The notes: generated by a model from the sequence alone, not told the origin. A DNA stretch of 64,000 nucleotides from Candidatus Sericytochromatia bacterium S15B-MN24 CBMW_12 (GCA_002083825.1 DAZV01000047.1:62001-126000); one strand, 5' to 3'; shown: positions 1 through 8,629, counted from the first letter of the stretch. Made by a program: numbers and translations.

Positions 1-1710
1 GACCGAAAATCGGCTGCTGAGCTTCTCAACCTCTCCGATATACCGCCCCTCAGTGCGCGCTCGCGCGCTAAGCAACGGATCTCGCGTCCCGCTGTGACTC
101 AGGCTGCGGTTGACGACCCAAGCGAACGGAGTGATGCCTGCCCTCCGCAAATCAGCCTGCAACTGCTCGGCTTCGTGAACAGGCGTTGGTTCAGGCAGAG
201 TTACGACGAACACGTGGGTGTACTGCGGATCGCGCAATCGAGGCAACAGTTCCCGGACCTCCGGAGCGACATCGCTTCCAGTGCGAGCCACCTCACGGTG
301 ATAGCTCTCGGAGGCATCGAGCAACAGCAGTGTGTGGCCCGTAGGAGCGGTATCCAGGACGACGAATCCATCCTGTCCCTTGGCCACGGTCTTGGCAAAC
401 GCATTGAAGACCGCGATCTCCTCGGTACAGGGTGACCGTAGATCCTCTTCCAGCAGGGCCTTGCCGTTCTCATCGAGCCCCTCTGAGCGAGCCATGGTTT
501 CCTCGACGTACCGCCGCGTCTCCTCCGCGGGGTCAATCCGCCCCACGGTCATCCCCGCTGAGGGTTGGCCGACCGCAGCTTCGACATGCGCGGCGGGGTC
601 GGTGGTCGACAAGTGAACCCGATGGCCCCGCCTCGCCAGTTCCCTGGCGAGTGCCGCGGCAACCGTCGTCTTTCCGACTCCTCCCTTGCCCATGGTCATC
701 ACGACGCCATGCCCGCACTCGGCCAGCTCGTCCACCAAGGCCAGGAGGTCCGATTGATTGGGGACCGCGGCTGCATGATCCGGGCTATCCTGAGGGATGG
801 GACCGTTCTGCCCCGAGAGGAGCGAGCGCAGGGCCGGCACTCCGACCATGTTGACGGCCCGCAGAGGTACGGTCGTCCGGGGCAAGGCCGATAGGCCCTC
901 TGGCATCTCAGCGAGCGCCCGCCGCATGCGGTCCGCCATGGCCGCGGCGACATCGTCCGCTGAATCAGAGGCCTCGAAAAAGCCGTTGACGATGACGTGC
1001 TGATTGGTGACGCCGAGCTCCGCCAATTCGGCGCGGCTGCGCTCCGCCTCGGCAAGCGAGGCGGACTCGGGACGCGTGACGAGGACGAGCGTCGTCAGTT
1101 CCGGGTCCCGGAGGCCCTTGGCACTGGCCTCGTACAAGGCCTGCTGCTTCTGGAGTCCGGCCAGAGGCCCCAGGCAAGAGGTCCCGGTCATGTTCGATTC
1201 GATGAACCCCGTCCACGCGCTGGGAAGCGATAACAGGCGCAGGGTGTGGCCCGTGGGGGCCGTGTCGAAGATGACGTGGTCATAGCCCGCGCTGCGCCGG
1301 GGATCCGCCAGGAGCTGGGTGAACTCGTCGAAGGCCGCGATCTCCACGGTGCAAGCCCCCGAGAGTTGTTCCTCCATGTTCGCGATGGTGGCCTCCGGGA
1401 AGATACCGCGGTAGGGCCCGACCACGCGTTCCCGGTAGGTGCGGGCCGCCTCCTCGGGGTCCAAGTTCGCCGCCCACAAGCCTGGCACCGAGGCGATCGC
1501 CGTAGGTTCGCCAGAAAGCACGGTTTCCAGGACCTCATCCAGGTTCGAGGCCGGATCGGTGCTCACCAAGAGCACGCGCTTCCCTTCGTCGGCCAGGGCG
1601 ATCGCCGTGGCGCAGGCCAACGAGGTCTTGCCCACCCCGCCCTTGCCCGTGAAGAACAAGTGGCGCGTAGCTTGGCGAAGGAGACCCGACTGGAGCGAAT
1701 GGGTAGACAT
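1..1710 (-). CDS. arsA: ArsA arsenite-stimulated ATPase (3' end outside window)
   Basis: Soluble ATPase that energises arsenite export when docked on a membrane pump and receives As(III) from ArsD. Both halves of the usual ArsA duplication are visible: P-loop GKGGVGKTS at about residues 22-30 with its DTAPTGHT switch near residue 153, and a second P-loop GKGGVGKTT near residue 340 with a second DTAPTGHT near residue 450. The frame is open for 570 codons to position 1, so the stop lies just outside; family members are about 580 residues, so little is missing. The ATG at 1710 is preceded by AGGAGG, which overlaps the arsD stop, indicating translational coupling. The frame is intact, but no complete pump gene is seen in the window for it to serve. 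Confidence 0.95.
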   Translation of the reverse strand, partial: MSTHSLQSGLLRQATRHLFFTGKGGVGKTSLACATAIALADEGKRVLLVSTDPASNLDEVLETVLSGEPTAIASVPGLWAANLDPEEAARTYRERVVGPYRGIFPEATIANMEEQLSGACTVEIAAFDEFTQLLADPRRSAGYDHVIFDTAPTGHTLRLLSLPSAWTGFIESNMTGTSCLGPLAGLQKQQALYEASAKGLRDPELTTLVLVTRPESASLAEAERSRAELAELGVTNQHVIVNGFFEASDSADDVAAAMADRMRRALAEMPEGLSALPRTTVPLRAVNMVGVPALRSLLSGQNGPIPQDSPDHAAAVPNQSDLLALVDELAECGHGVVMTMGKGGVGKTTVAAALARELARRGHRVHLSTTDPAAHVEAAVGQPSAGMTVGRIDPAEETRRYVEETMARSEGLDENGKALLEEDLRSPCTEEIAVFNAFAKTVAKGQDGFVVLDTAPTGHTLLLLDASESYHREVARTGSDVAPEVRELLPRLRDPQYTHVFVVTLPEPTPVHEAEQLQADLRRAGITPFAWVVNRSLSHSGTRDPLLSARARTEGRYIGEVEKLSSRFSV

Positions 1711-1719
1711 GACCGCCTC

Positions 1720-2112
1720 CTAGCAACAGTCGGAAGCGGGGTCGCAGGAACTCGCCATCTTCAACGGAACGCTATCACCCCCCGCAGGCTCTGGGATCAG
1801 GCCTGCCCAGGCCAGAAGTTGCTCACGGGACTCGGGATAGGCACCCTGCGAAACGATCTGCCCATCCACCATGATGAGCGGCAAGCAGTCGGGATTGGCC
1901 CGGAGCGCCTCGGTCACCTTCGCGTTCGCGGCAAACGCTTCCGGCTGCTGGGAGAGATTGTAGCGCTCGACGCTGACCCCCTTCGCTAGGAGGGCGGCGA
2001 GGTCCGCGGCGAAGCGCGGCAAAACGGTATCCACGGCGGGTCCGCAGACGCCCGACGAACAGCACATGGCGGGATCGTAAACCTGTACCTTGGTCGTTAC
2101 CGACGTACTCAT
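1720..2112 (-). CDS. arsD: ArsD arsenite metallochaperone
   Basis: 130-residue chaperone that passes trivalent arsenic to ArsA; the family also has weak operator-binding activity. The As(III)-binding cysteines are present: the vicinal pair Cys17-Cys18 and Cys23 in MCCSSGVCGP, plus the C-terminal CysCys pair found in many ArsD proteins. A thioredoxin-like fold is expected. A longer open frame extends upstream, but ATG 2112 has AAAGGAG at good spacing and begins exactly where family homology begins. It lies 25 bp after arsC and 9 bp before arsA, in the order arsC-arsD-arsA. Confidence 0.93.
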   Translation of the reverse strand: MSTSVTTKVQVYDPAMCCSSGVCGPAVDTVLPRFAADLAALLAKGVSVERYNLSQQPEAFAANAKVTEALRANPDCLPLIMVDGQIVSQGAYPESREQLLAWAGLIPEPAGGDSVPLKMASSCDPASDCC

Positions 2113-2137
2113 CCGATGGCTCCTTTCGCGAATGGGC

Positions 2138-2548
2138 CTATTTTGCGGCTCCAAGCTCGACAACGAGCTTGCTGACCCGGTCCTTGATTTGATCCCGGAT
2201 CTCCCGGACTTTAGAAATCGGCTGGTCCTTGGGATCATCAAGGCCCCAGTCCTCCATCTTGCCGAGGTGCACGGGGCAGGCCAGACTAACGCCACAGCCC
2301 ATGGAGATGGCGCGGTCACCCGCCTGAAGGGCGTCGAGGTCCGCGATCTTGGGATGATGGCCTTCGGCGACCAGGTCAATGCCGACTTCCTTCATCACCT
2401 CGAGAACCGTCGGGTTCATTCCGGTAGCGGGCTCGGTTCCTCCCGAGAGCGCCCGAGCCTTGGCGGGATCAGCCATCCGGTTGAAGAAAGCCTCGGCCAT
2501 CTGGCTTCGACCGGTGTTGTGAACGCAAGCAAAAAGAACGTGCTTCAT
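2138..2548 (-). CDS. arsC: Arsenate reductase, low-molecular-weight phosphatase (thioredoxin-coupled) type
   Basis: 136-residue enzyme that reduces arsenate to arsenite. The phosphatase loop C-x5-R is Cys8-Arg14 (CVHNTGRS). Two further cysteines, Cys85 and Cys91 in GCGVSLACP, match the redox cascade of thioredoxin-linked ArsC enzymes rather than the glutaredoxin-linked class. The start ATG 2548 is preceded by AAGGAG. First gene of the minus-strand ars operon, with about 90 bp of leader from the promoter-operator at 2627-2673. Confidence 0.95.
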   Translation of the reverse strand: MKHVLFACVHNTGRSQMAEAFFNRMADPAKARALSGGTEPATGMNPTVLEVMKEVGIDLVAEGHHPKIADLDALQAGDRAISMGCGVSLACPVHLGKMEDWGLDDPKDQPISKVREIRDQIKDRVSKLVVELGAAK

Positions 2549-2602
2549 CAGGAGCTCCTTGTTAACAGCAGGACAGCGAGACGTGCAGCTTGGGCTCCCT
2601 TC

Positions 2603-2632
2603 TTGACAACGAGACTCAAATCGGCAAATATC
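2603..2632 (+). promoter_or_regulatory. Plus-strand ars promoter, divergent to the arsC promoter
   Basis: A perfect -35 TTGACA (2603-2608) is followed after 18 bp by AATATC (2627-2632) as -10. It points at the Acr3 relic beginning at 2688. The -10 lies inside the palindrome at 2627-2646. Confidence 0.6.
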
Positions 2633-2646
2633 GATGTATCGATATT
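2627..2646. promoter_or_regulatory. Perfect palindromic operator, probably for an ArsR/SmtB repressor
   Basis: A 9-2-9 perfect inverted repeat, AATATCGAT-GT-ATCGATATT. It overlaps the -10 elements of both divergent ars promoters, so one bound dimer could repress both transcripts. ArsR/SmtB proteins bind 12-2-12-type AT-rich dyads at this kind of location. No arsR gene is found in the window, so the repressor would act from elsewhere. Confidence 0.7.
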
Positions 2647-2673
2647 ATTCGCTAAGTAAGCTTCGTTTGTCAA
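2644..2673 (-). promoter_or_regulatory. Promoter of arsC-arsD-arsA
   Basis: On the minus strand, -35 TTGACA (2673-2668), an 18-bp spacer and -10 AATAAT (2649-2644). The predicted start near 2637 falls within the palindromic operator. Confidence 0.65.
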
Positions 2674-2687
2674 GAGGGCAAAACCGC

Positions 2688-2927
2688 ATGACGCTCAAGC
2701 GACTCGCCGACTGCTGTACCGAGCCAGTGCACGCGCCGGAGTTCCCAGAGGGGCTCTCCGAGAAGGCCAAGATCTTCTCGGAAGCCCTTGCCGCCGTTGT
2801 CGGCCCCCTCATCGAGGTCCCCGCCCTGGTCGGCCTGGTCTACGTCTCCTTGTGGCTCAAGCGGCGCTGGTTCCCGAACGCGCCCGAAGGGCCCGTCCCC
2901 ATGCCGGATCGCACCCCCCGTCTATGA
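2688..2927 (+). pseudogene. Relic of an Acr3-type arsenite efflux pump (C-terminal helix only)
   Basis: The 79-codon open frame is too short for any arsenite pump (Acr3 is about 350 residues). Its second half, [20 protein letters not shown] followed by a tryptophan-containing helix end and basic residues, closely matches the last transmembrane helix of Acr3 (typically [21 protein letters not shown]). The first 35 or so residues ([13 protein letters not shown]...) are not recognised and do not align with the Acr3 N-terminus. The simplest reading is an internal deletion that joined a gene start to the Acr3 end. It lies behind an intact promoter-operator and ends 6 bp inside the convergent gene at 2922. 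Translation as a small membrane protein cannot be excluded. Confidence 0.6.
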
Positions 2928-3995
2928 TGGATCCCGTGAATCGAGAATCTCGAGCCTCGTGGACAGGGAGGGGACCTCGCCAAGCAGAGAGGCGAGATCG
3001 GTGAGTTGTTCCAGGTGGTAGACGCCCGGATCCCATTGGCGCGCCCTCAAGCGGTTTGCAACCCAGGCCGCCACCTGACCCGTCCTTTCGGCTTCGCGCT
3101 CCCCCTCGAGGTAACCCAGAACCCTGACGGATTCGCCCCCGCGCCGTCCTCGCGCCTCGACTCGCAGGGAGAATCGATGGGAACCCACTCGCATCTTCCG
3201 GCTCCATTCCACGAAGGCCCGCCCCGGATACACTCGCTTCGCAATGGCGAGCGGAGTGGCATTCATCAAGGCTGAGAGCGCATCGAACAGCCATGACGGA
3301 TCGAAGCAAACGGCGGTCGACGCCGCCCGCGCCTGAAGCGTCCGCCGGATCACGTGCTGATCCGCGAAGTCGACGGGGTACATCGTGCGCCGTCCCCAAC
3401 CAAAGCCGTAGTCCATGACGTCGTTCTTGGTCCCAGGAGCGATGCGCCGCTGTTCCAACAGCGCATTGATGAGCCAGCGCGTGGCGGCCTCGCCATGGGC
3501 ATCGCCCATGCCAAGCAGCAGCCCGATGTCGATCCGGTCCACTTCGTCCAGATCCTCGACGCACCGCTTGGCCAGGAGGTTGGAGAGTCCGGGGGCCACC
3601 CCCACGCTCAAGACTGCGGTGCTTTGATGCATGCGAGCCACGTCGTGCAGCGACTGGACCTGGCGCAGGAAGGCGTCGCTGGCCGACACGTCGATGTAGT
3701 TCCGGCCGGACGCCAAGCATGCATGGGCGAAATCGGCCGTGTCGCGCTCCACGCACATCACCACGGTACCGACAGCGTCGAAGCTCGGCGGGAGGGCCGT
3801 TCCCACCGCCTCGATATCCAGGCGCATCGGCTCGAGGGCGCCCCCGAATCGGGCCGCAAAGGCCTCGGCCTTCTCGAGGCTGCGTCCGGCGACGATGACC
3901 TCACCGGGCGAACTGGCTGCCAAGGCGGCGCAGACGGACTTGCCGACCTCGCCGTAGCCGCCCACGACCATCACCTTGCGTCGAACGTCACTCAT
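2922..3995 (-). CDS. Saccharopine-dehydrogenase-like NAD(P)-binding oxidoreductase
   Basis: 357 residues. The N-terminus has a Rossmann fingerprint ([15 protein letters not shown], residues about 8-22) and the saccharopine dehydrogenase-type layout: nucleotide-binding half, then a substrate half with [14 protein letters not shown] and a [13 protein letters not shown] segment. The family includes saccharopine, carboxynorspermidine and opine-type dehydrogenases and many uncharacterised members; the substrate here is unknown. A longer frame extends 23 codons upstream, but ATG 3995 has AGAGGA in place and family homology starts there. It overlaps the upstream methyltransferase by 8 bp, and both follow a Fur box, so it is probably iron-regulated. 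A role in metallophore chemistry is inferred from context only. Confidence 0.75.
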   Translation of the reverse strand: MSDVRRKVMVVGGYGEVGKSVCAALAASSPGEVIVAGRSLEKAEAFAARFGGALEPMRLDIEAVGTALPPSFDAVGTVVMCVERDTADFAHACLASGRNYIDVSASDAFLRQVQSLHDVARMHQSTAVLSVGVAPGLSNLLAKRCVEDLDEVDRIDIGLLLGMGDAHGEAATRWLINALLEQRRIAPGTKNDVMDYGFGWGRRTMYPVDFADQHVIRRTLQARAASTAVCFDPSWLFDALSALMNATPLAIAKRVYPGRAFVEWSRKMRVGSHRFSLRVEARGRRGGESVRVLGYLEGEREAERTGQVAAWVANRLRARQWDPGVYHLEQLTDLASLLGEVPSLSTRLEILDSRDPS

Positions 3996-4683
3996 GGGCT
4001 GATCCTCTCTTGAAACAAAGGTAACCGGCGAATTCCAGAGCCTGAACGAAACGGCCGAAGACATCGAAACCTTGTTCTCGAAGCAGCAAATGCAGTCTCG
4101 ACTCCGTAACCGGGTGGAACGCGGTTTCCACGCGAGCCATCATGCGGGCGACCGCTTGCGGATCTCCCCCCTGGGCTGTGGCCCATCGCGGCCAGGTCGC
4201 GCGGAGGCCTAGGGCTCCGCCCTCTTCCATGTCGATCAGATCCGCCAGGACGAAGGGAGCTCGTGGTGCCAGCGCGTCGGAAACAGCGCCGAAGAATCGC
4301 GCCTTGGCCCCATCGTCCGGCATGAAGTGGGAGACCAGGAGGGCCACCGCCCCATCCCACTCTCGCTCGACGGTCAGATCCTCGATCCGGCATTCGAGGA
4401 GCCGGACGCGATCCAGGACCCCGTTCCGCGCCGCTTTCTCCGCGGCGATTCCGAGCATCGCCGCGGATGGGTCGACCGCCGTGAAGTGCCATCCGGGATT
4501 GGCCTGCGCCATGGCCGTGATCTCGGTTCCCGTTCCGGCCCCGACCACCAGCACGCGCGCTGACGGCCCGAGATGGGCTTCAAGCAAGGTACCCGCCAGC
4601 TGCTGAATTCCAAGATAGAGCGGCACGCGCAGGGGCATGCTTAGGTCGTAGCCGGCCGCTTCATCGCTTTCAAATTGCTTCAT
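3988..4683 (-). CDS. Class I SAM-dependent methyltransferase, first gene of Fur-box operon
   Basis: 231 residues with motif I VLVVGAGTGTE (about 44-54), an acidic end of strand 2 (FTAVDPSAAML) and a post-I VRLLECRIEDL segment: a small-molecule-type class I methyltransferase. Substrate not recognised. An upstream in-frame ATG exists at 4710, but ATG 4683 has GGAGGAA six bases before it and is preferred. The stop overlaps the start of the saccharopine-dehydrogenase-like gene, so the two are co-translated. A Fur-type operator lies about 60 bp upstream. It could methylate or mature a metallophore or act on an iron-stress metabolite; this is inference. Confidence 0.78.
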   Translation of the reverse strand: MKQFESDEAAGYDLSMPLRVPLYLGIQQLAGTLLEAHLGPSARVLVVGAGTGTEITAMAQANPGWHFTAVDPSAAMLGIAAEKAARNGVLDRVRLLECRIEDLTVEREWDGAVALLVSHFMPDDGAKARFFGAVSDALAPRAPFVLADLIDMEEGGALGLRATWPRWATAQGGDPQAVARMMARVETAFHPVTESRLHLLLREQGFDVFGRFVQALEFAGYLCFKRGSAHE

Positions 4684-4743
4684 CCGGTTCCTCCACGTGT
4701 ATCGAGGCATCTGTGACCCGTGGGTCGCCTCGGTGAGTGTTAA

Positions 4744-4758
4744 TGATAATAATTCTCA
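4744..4758 (-). promoter_or_regulatory. Fur box
   Basis: Minus strand reads TGAGAAT-T-ATTATCA, which matches the 7-1-7 Fur consensus TGATAATNATTATCA at 13 of 14 defined positions. It sits about 60 bp upstream of the methyltransferase start at 4683. A possible -35 (TTGACA, plus-strand 4794-4799 region) lies upstream of it, so bound Fur-Fe would block that promoter. It is unusually AT-rich for its surroundings. Confidence 0.8.
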
Positions 4759-4842
4759 TCTAGGGGCAAGCGTAAGGGATGCCGCTGGCTCTTGTCAATC
4801 CGCCGAGCGGTCCGCGACCAGCGGCGATACGAAATGAAAAGC

Positions 4843-4871
4843 AAAAAGGGGACCGGCCGAAGCCGGTCCCC
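4843..4871 (-). terminator. Rho-independent terminator of glpX
   Basis: Perfect 10-bp stem GGGGACCGGC / GCCGGTCCCC (4848-4857 and 4862-4871) with loop CGAA. On the minus strand it is followed by TTTTT (4847-4843). It lies 15 bp after the glpX stop. Confidence 0.9.
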
Positions 4872-4885
4872 TAGACAGGATGGGT

Positions 4886-5911
4886 TTAGTAGCGCGAGAG
4901 CGAGACCGGGTTGCGCTTGTCGGTCACGTGGACCGAGTCGATGAACCGGATCAGGCCGGACTTGGCGCCCATGACCATCGAGTAGGTGCGGCAGCCCGAG
5001 CCGAAGTAACGCACGCCGTGCAGCGTGTCGCCCTCGGTGACGCCGGTGGCGGCGAAGATAATCTCCTCGCCGGGTGCCAGGTCGTTGGTGGAGTAGACCT
5101 TGTCCAGGTCGATTCCCATGCGGACGCAGCGGGCGGCTTCTTCTTCGTTGCGGGGCTTGAAGCGGGCCTGGATCTCGCCGCCCAGGCACTTCATGGCGGC
5201 GGCGGCGAGGACGCCCTCGGGCGCGCCACCGATGCCCATGACTGCGTGGACCGCGGTACCGCGAACAGCCGCCGCGATCGCCGCGGTGACGTCGCCGTCG
5301 CCGATCAAGCGGATGCGAGCGCCGGCCGCCCGGACTTCCTCGATGAGTTCCGCGTGGCGATCCCGCTCGAGGATCATCACCGTCAGATCTTCGATCTCAC
5401 GGTTGAGCGACATCGCGATGATGGCGAGGTTGGTCTTGACCGGGGCGGTGATGTCGATCTTGCCGGCAGCGGCCGGACCCACGATCAGCTTCTCCATGTA
5501 GGTGTCGGGGGCATGCACCAGCCCGCCCTTGGTGGAGACCGCCAGGACCGCGATCGCGTTGGGCATCCCGTTGGCCACCAGGTTGGTGCCCTCCAGCGGA
5601 TCCACCGCGATGTCGATCTCGATGTCGTCGTCCTGCCAGGAACCCACCTTCTCGCCGATGTAGAGCATGGGAGCCTCGTCCCGCTCGCCCTCGCCGATCA
5701 CGATGGTTCCGCGCATGGTCATCTGGTTGAGGGTGTCGCGCATCGCCTCGGTCGCCGCCTGGTCAGCCGCGTGGCGATCGCCCCGGCCCATCAAGCGACC
5801 CGAAGACAGCGCCGCGGCCTCGCAAACCTGTACGAAGTCATCCGCGAAGCGGCGCTCCAGAGAGTGGGCCCCCTGGGTAATCCGGCGGCTCATCGGGGTA
5901 TCTGCCAGCAT
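4886..5911 (-). CDS. glpX: Class II fructose-1,6-bisphosphatase (GlpX; possibly also sedoheptulose-1,7-bisphosphatase)
   Basis: 341-residue cytosolic phosphatase of gluconeogenesis and the pentose/Calvin cycles. Class II signatures: [14 protein letters not shown] (about 70-83), metal-binding DPLEGTN (about 104-110), and a C-terminal [15 protein letters not shown] segment. Overall it resembles the cyanobacterial dual FBPase/SBPase type, but sequence alone cannot fix SBPase activity. Start ATG 5911 with AAAGGAGAG about 11 bases before. Its first 74 bp overlap the 3' end of the nnrE-nnrD frame; it ends at a strong terminator, making it the last gene of the minus-strand unit from 8455. Confidence 0.93.
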   Translation of the reverse strand: MLADTPMSRRITQGAHSLERRFADDFVQVCEAAALSSGRLMGRGDRHAADQAATEAMRDTLNQMTMRGTIVIGEGERDEAPMLYIGEKVGSWQDDDIEIDIAVDPLEGTNLVANGMPNAIAVLAVSTKGGLVHAPDTYMEKLIVGPAAAGKIDITAPVKTNLAIIAMSLNREIEDLTVMILERDRHAELIEEVRAAGARIRLIGDGDVTAAIAAAVRGTAVHAVMGIGGAPEGVLAAAAMKCLGGEIQARFKPRNEEEAARCVRMGIDLDKVYSTNDLAPGEEIIFAATGVTEGDTLHGVRYFGSGCRTYSMVMGAKSGLIRFIDSVHVTDKRNPVSLSRY

Positions 5912-7490
5912 TGTTGCTCGTCTCTCCTTTCGCGAAGCGCGCGACCCGGATCGGCGTTGACCCGGAAACGACTGAAAATGACGTCATGGATCTTAAAACG
6001 TCTGTCAGGCAGTCTAACATATCCAGGGCCAGCATGGATCGGCCAGTCGGGCCAATCGCGCTCGCTTCTCCCAGACTGGCATGCAAGCGCACTCCCCGCC
6101 GGGCCGCATCCCGCGAATCCATCCCCTGCGCCAGCAGCCCCCCGATCAGACCCGCCAGGACATCCCCCGAGCCCGCCGTCGCCATGACCGGATGCCCCCC
6201 CGCGTTCACCCCGTAGCCCCCCCCGGACTCCGCTACCACCGTGCGCGCCCCCTTCAGCACCAGCACGGAACCCAGTCGCTTCGCCCCTTCCCGGGCCCAG
6301 CGGATGCGGTCCGATTGAATTTCAGCGGCCGATGCCCCCATCAATCGCCCCATCTCCGCGGGATGCGGCGTCAGGATCCGGGCTCCGCCCGCCGAATCCC
6401 CCGCGACCCGCAACGCGTCGGCATCCACGACCAGCGGACGATCCCATTCCCGGTACAACCGGCCGGCAACGCTCATGGCGCCCACCCCGACCCCCATCCC
6501 CGGCCCCACGATTCCCGCGTGACAACGCTCCAGCAGGGGAGCGAGAGTCCCCCAGGCCTCCTCGGCGATCCCGCCCTCGGCGTCCTCCGGCAGCGGAACC
6601 ACCACGGCCTCCGGCATCCCCGCCGCCACCACGTCCCGGATGCCCGCCGGAACCGCCGCGTAGACCAACCCCGCGCCGACCCGCGCCGCGGCAAGCGCAG
6701 CCATCAAGGGGGCCCCGCTCATCGCCCGCGATCCCCCCACCACCAGCACGAAACCCGCGTTCCCCTTGTGGGCCGCCCGCTGCCGCCCGGGCCAGCGCTC
6801 GCTCGTGATCACGTCCCCAGGCAACTCGGCCGTCAGGGCTTCCGGAAATCCCAGGTCTCCCAGCCAGAGCTCCCCGACCCAGTCGAGAGCCGCATCGGCC
6901 AGCAGTCCGGACTTCAAAACTCCGAGCGCAACGGTCTGCTCGGCTCTTACCAGTTCGGCGCTCGAGGCTTCGCCCGGAAAACGCCCACCCGGAAGGGTTC
7001 CCGTCGTTCCGTCCAGACCCGACGGCAGATCGATCGCGAGGACCGATGCCTGGGACCCGTTGAGCAGCGCGATCGCCCTTGCCGCCTCCCCCTCCGGAGG
7101 ACGGTTCAGGCCAAACCCAAAGAGGGCGTCGACGTAGACGTCCGCATCAGGAAGGCGATCGCCCAGACCCTCGATCCGCACCCCCCACCGACGCGCCCAT
7201 TCCAGTTGCTGCTGGGCCGCATACGACAGAGGACCGTCGATTAAGGTGACGACCGGATCGTAGCCCCATGTCTTGAGGAGACGCGCGGTGGCCAGGCCGT
7301 CTCCGCCGTTGTTGCCCCAGCCGGCGACGATTCCGATACGGGGCCCCCGACTGGCGGCCGTCCGGTGGGCTATCTCCGCCACGGCCAGCGCAGCTCGTTC
7401 CATCAGCAAGAGCTGGGGCATGCCCCAGCTCTCCATGACGGTGTATTCGAGGGCGCGGGTTTCGGCGATGCCGGCGAGGGCGAGGCGCAT
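5838..7490 (-). CDS. nnrD: Bifunctional NAD(P)HX epimerase / ADP- or ATP-dependent NAD(P)HX dehydratase
   Basis: 550 residues; repairs hydrated NAD(P)H. The N-terminal epimerase half (YjeF_N/NnrE) shows [19 protein letters not shown] (about 53-71) and DALFGFGLN. The C-terminal ribokinase-like dehydratase half (NnrD) shows [26 protein letters not shown] and the catalytic-loop signature [13 protein letters not shown]. The E-D fusion is the standard bacterial arrangement. The frame runs about 50 residues past the usual NnrD end and overlaps glpX by 74 bp, so the tail is either real or marks a lost stop codon. It starts 3 bp after the FecR-domain gene stop. Confidence 0.92.
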   Translation of the reverse strand: MRLALAGIAETRALEYTVMESWGMPQLLLMERAALAVAEIAHRTAASRGPRIGIVAGWGNNGGDGLATARLLKTWGYDPVVTLIDGPLSYAAQQQLEWARRWGVRIEGLGDRLPDADVYVDALFGFGLNRPPEGEAARAIALLNGSQASVLAIDLPSGLDGTTGTLPGGRFPGEASSAELVRAEQTVALGVLKSGLLADAALDWVGELWLGDLGFPEALTAELPGDVITSERWPGRQRAAHKGNAGFVLVVGGSRAMSGAPLMAALAAARVGAGLVYAAVPAGIRDVVAAGMPEAVVVPLPEDAEGGIAEEAWGTLAPLLERCHAGIVGPGMGVGVGAMSVAGRLYREWDRPLVVDADALRVAGDSAGGARILTPHPAEMGRLMGASAAEIQSDRIRWAREGAKRLGSVLVLKGARTVVAESGGGYGVNAGGHPVMATAGSGDVLAGLIGGLLAQGMDSRDAARRGVRLHASLGEASAIGPTGRSMLALDMLDCLTDVLRSMTSFSVVSGSTPIRVARFAKGETSNNAGRYPDEPPDYPGGPLSGAPLRG

Positions 7491-7492
7491 GC

Positions 7493-8455
7493 TCAGGGGT
7501 CCCGCTTCAAGCGCTCATCGATTCGGTCCTTGACGCGCTCTTCCCGCCGTTCCGCCGCCTGCTCGCGGCGCTCCTCGGCATGTTTGCGGCGCTCTTCGCG
7601 CTGCGTCCGATCGATCATGTGCTCCAGCCGTGCGCCTGCCCCGCGCTCGAGCCTTTGCTCCAGTCGCAGCTTCAGGTCTTGCCGTTCGCCGCGCTCCCGG
7701 GCGGCGCCATGCTCTGGGCGCATCTCGCCGCGGGATCGGCCCGCGTCCGATTTCGGGTCTCGCCCGGAGGATTGACGGCCCGGTTCGGCGCCCCGCTGCC
7801 TCTGTTGACGCCCGCGCTCCACGCGCTCCATGAAGCCGCGGCCCTCGTCGAGCATGCCGGCCTGCGCCCGCTCCAGTCGCGCCAGCCGACCTTCCCGGTC
7901 GGCGCGAACGGAAAAACCGGCGCCGACCATCTCGCGGTGCTCTCCCTGTCGATCGACCACTTCGACCAATCCTTCGACGACGGCGATGCGAGAGGCTCCA
8001 CTCGCCTCGGTTTCCACCGAGAGCACCGTCCCCCGGATCAGCGCGACCGAGGTGGGCGTCCGGATCGAATGGGGGCGGTCGAGGGCTTTCTGAAACGTGG
8101 ACCAGATCTTGCCCAGCAGGAGCATGACGGCCTTTTCGTCCTCGACCGTCGCTTCGGAGAAGGGGTAGAGTTCCAGGGTTGTTCCATCGGGCCTGAGCAG
8201 GATCGCCTGGGAGCGGCCCATGGTTCGAACACTGTCGCCGGAGTTCAGGGCGCTGTTCTCCTCGGCGTTGATCCAGGTGGTGTCGCCATTTCGGCGTACT
8301 TCGACGACTCCCTGGAGTTCCAGCAGTCGGGCGATGGTTTCTTCCGCATGGCTCGGAAGGGCGGGCGCCGCCGCGATGACGATGGCCAAGAGCGCCATGA
8401 ACCAAGGCTTCAGGCGCGGGAGATATTTTTTAGGCGCGAGCATCTCAGAGGGCAT
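7493..8455 (-). CDS. FecR-domain secreted protein with long Arg/Glu-rich tail
   Basis: 320 residues. An N-terminal signal peptide (basic MLAPKKYLPRLK, then a hydrophobic stretch, cleavage near Ala-Glu-Glu at about 37-39) leads into a FecR-type beta domain (about 40-180: VVEVRRNGDTTWI, SGDSVRTMGRSQAIL, IRTPTSVALIRGT). From about 190 to the end the protein is extremely rich in Arg, Glu and Gln with heptad-like EERR repeats, probably helical or disordered. This is the periplasmic FecR-like type, not the sigma-factor-regulator arrangement: there is no cytoplasmic anti-sigma part and no sigma gene beside it. Start ATG 8455 with GAGGA. Function unknown. Confidence 0.7.
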   Translation of the reverse strand: MPSEMLAPKKYLPRLKPWFMALLAIVIAAAPALPSHAEETIARLLELQGVVEVRRNGDTTWINAEENSALNSGDSVRTMGRSQAILLRPDGTTLELYPFSEATVEDEKAVMLLLGKIWSTFQKALDRPHSIRTPTSVALIRGTVLSVETEASGASRIAVVEGLVEVVDRQGEHREMVGAGFSVRADREGRLARLERAQAGMLDEGRGFMERVERGRQQRQRGAEPGRQSSGRDPKSDAGRSRGEMRPEHGAARERGERQDLKLRLEQRLERGAGARLEHMIDRTQREERRKHAEERREQAAERREERVKDRIDERLKRDP

Positions 8456-8629
8456 GCGGATTCCTCTTGGTCAGCGACGGCGTACCCGGTGCGGAAGCCT
8501 CTTACGAGGGGATCCCTTTCAAGCTAACCACGAATGCCGAGCCCTCGTCATCCGCAATTTGGCGGATGATCACCAGGGTTGCGAGGATCTCCAATCTCCG
8601 AGGATTTCCAATCATGGTAAGCTGGGGCC

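Noticed and set aside
7500-8405. Long alternative frames opposite and beside the FecR-domain gene
   Set aside because: They are Arg/Ser/Pro-rich shadows created by the GC-rich, Arg/Glu-repeat coding sequence and lack homology or start signals.
8502-8600. Minus-strand frame IIRQIADDEGSAFVVSLKG upstream of the FecR gene resembles the end of a histidine kinase ATPase domain
   Set aside because: Only about 20 residues match loosely, the conserved glycine box between the two halves is missing, and there is no ribosome-binding site. Chance similarity is as likely as a relic.
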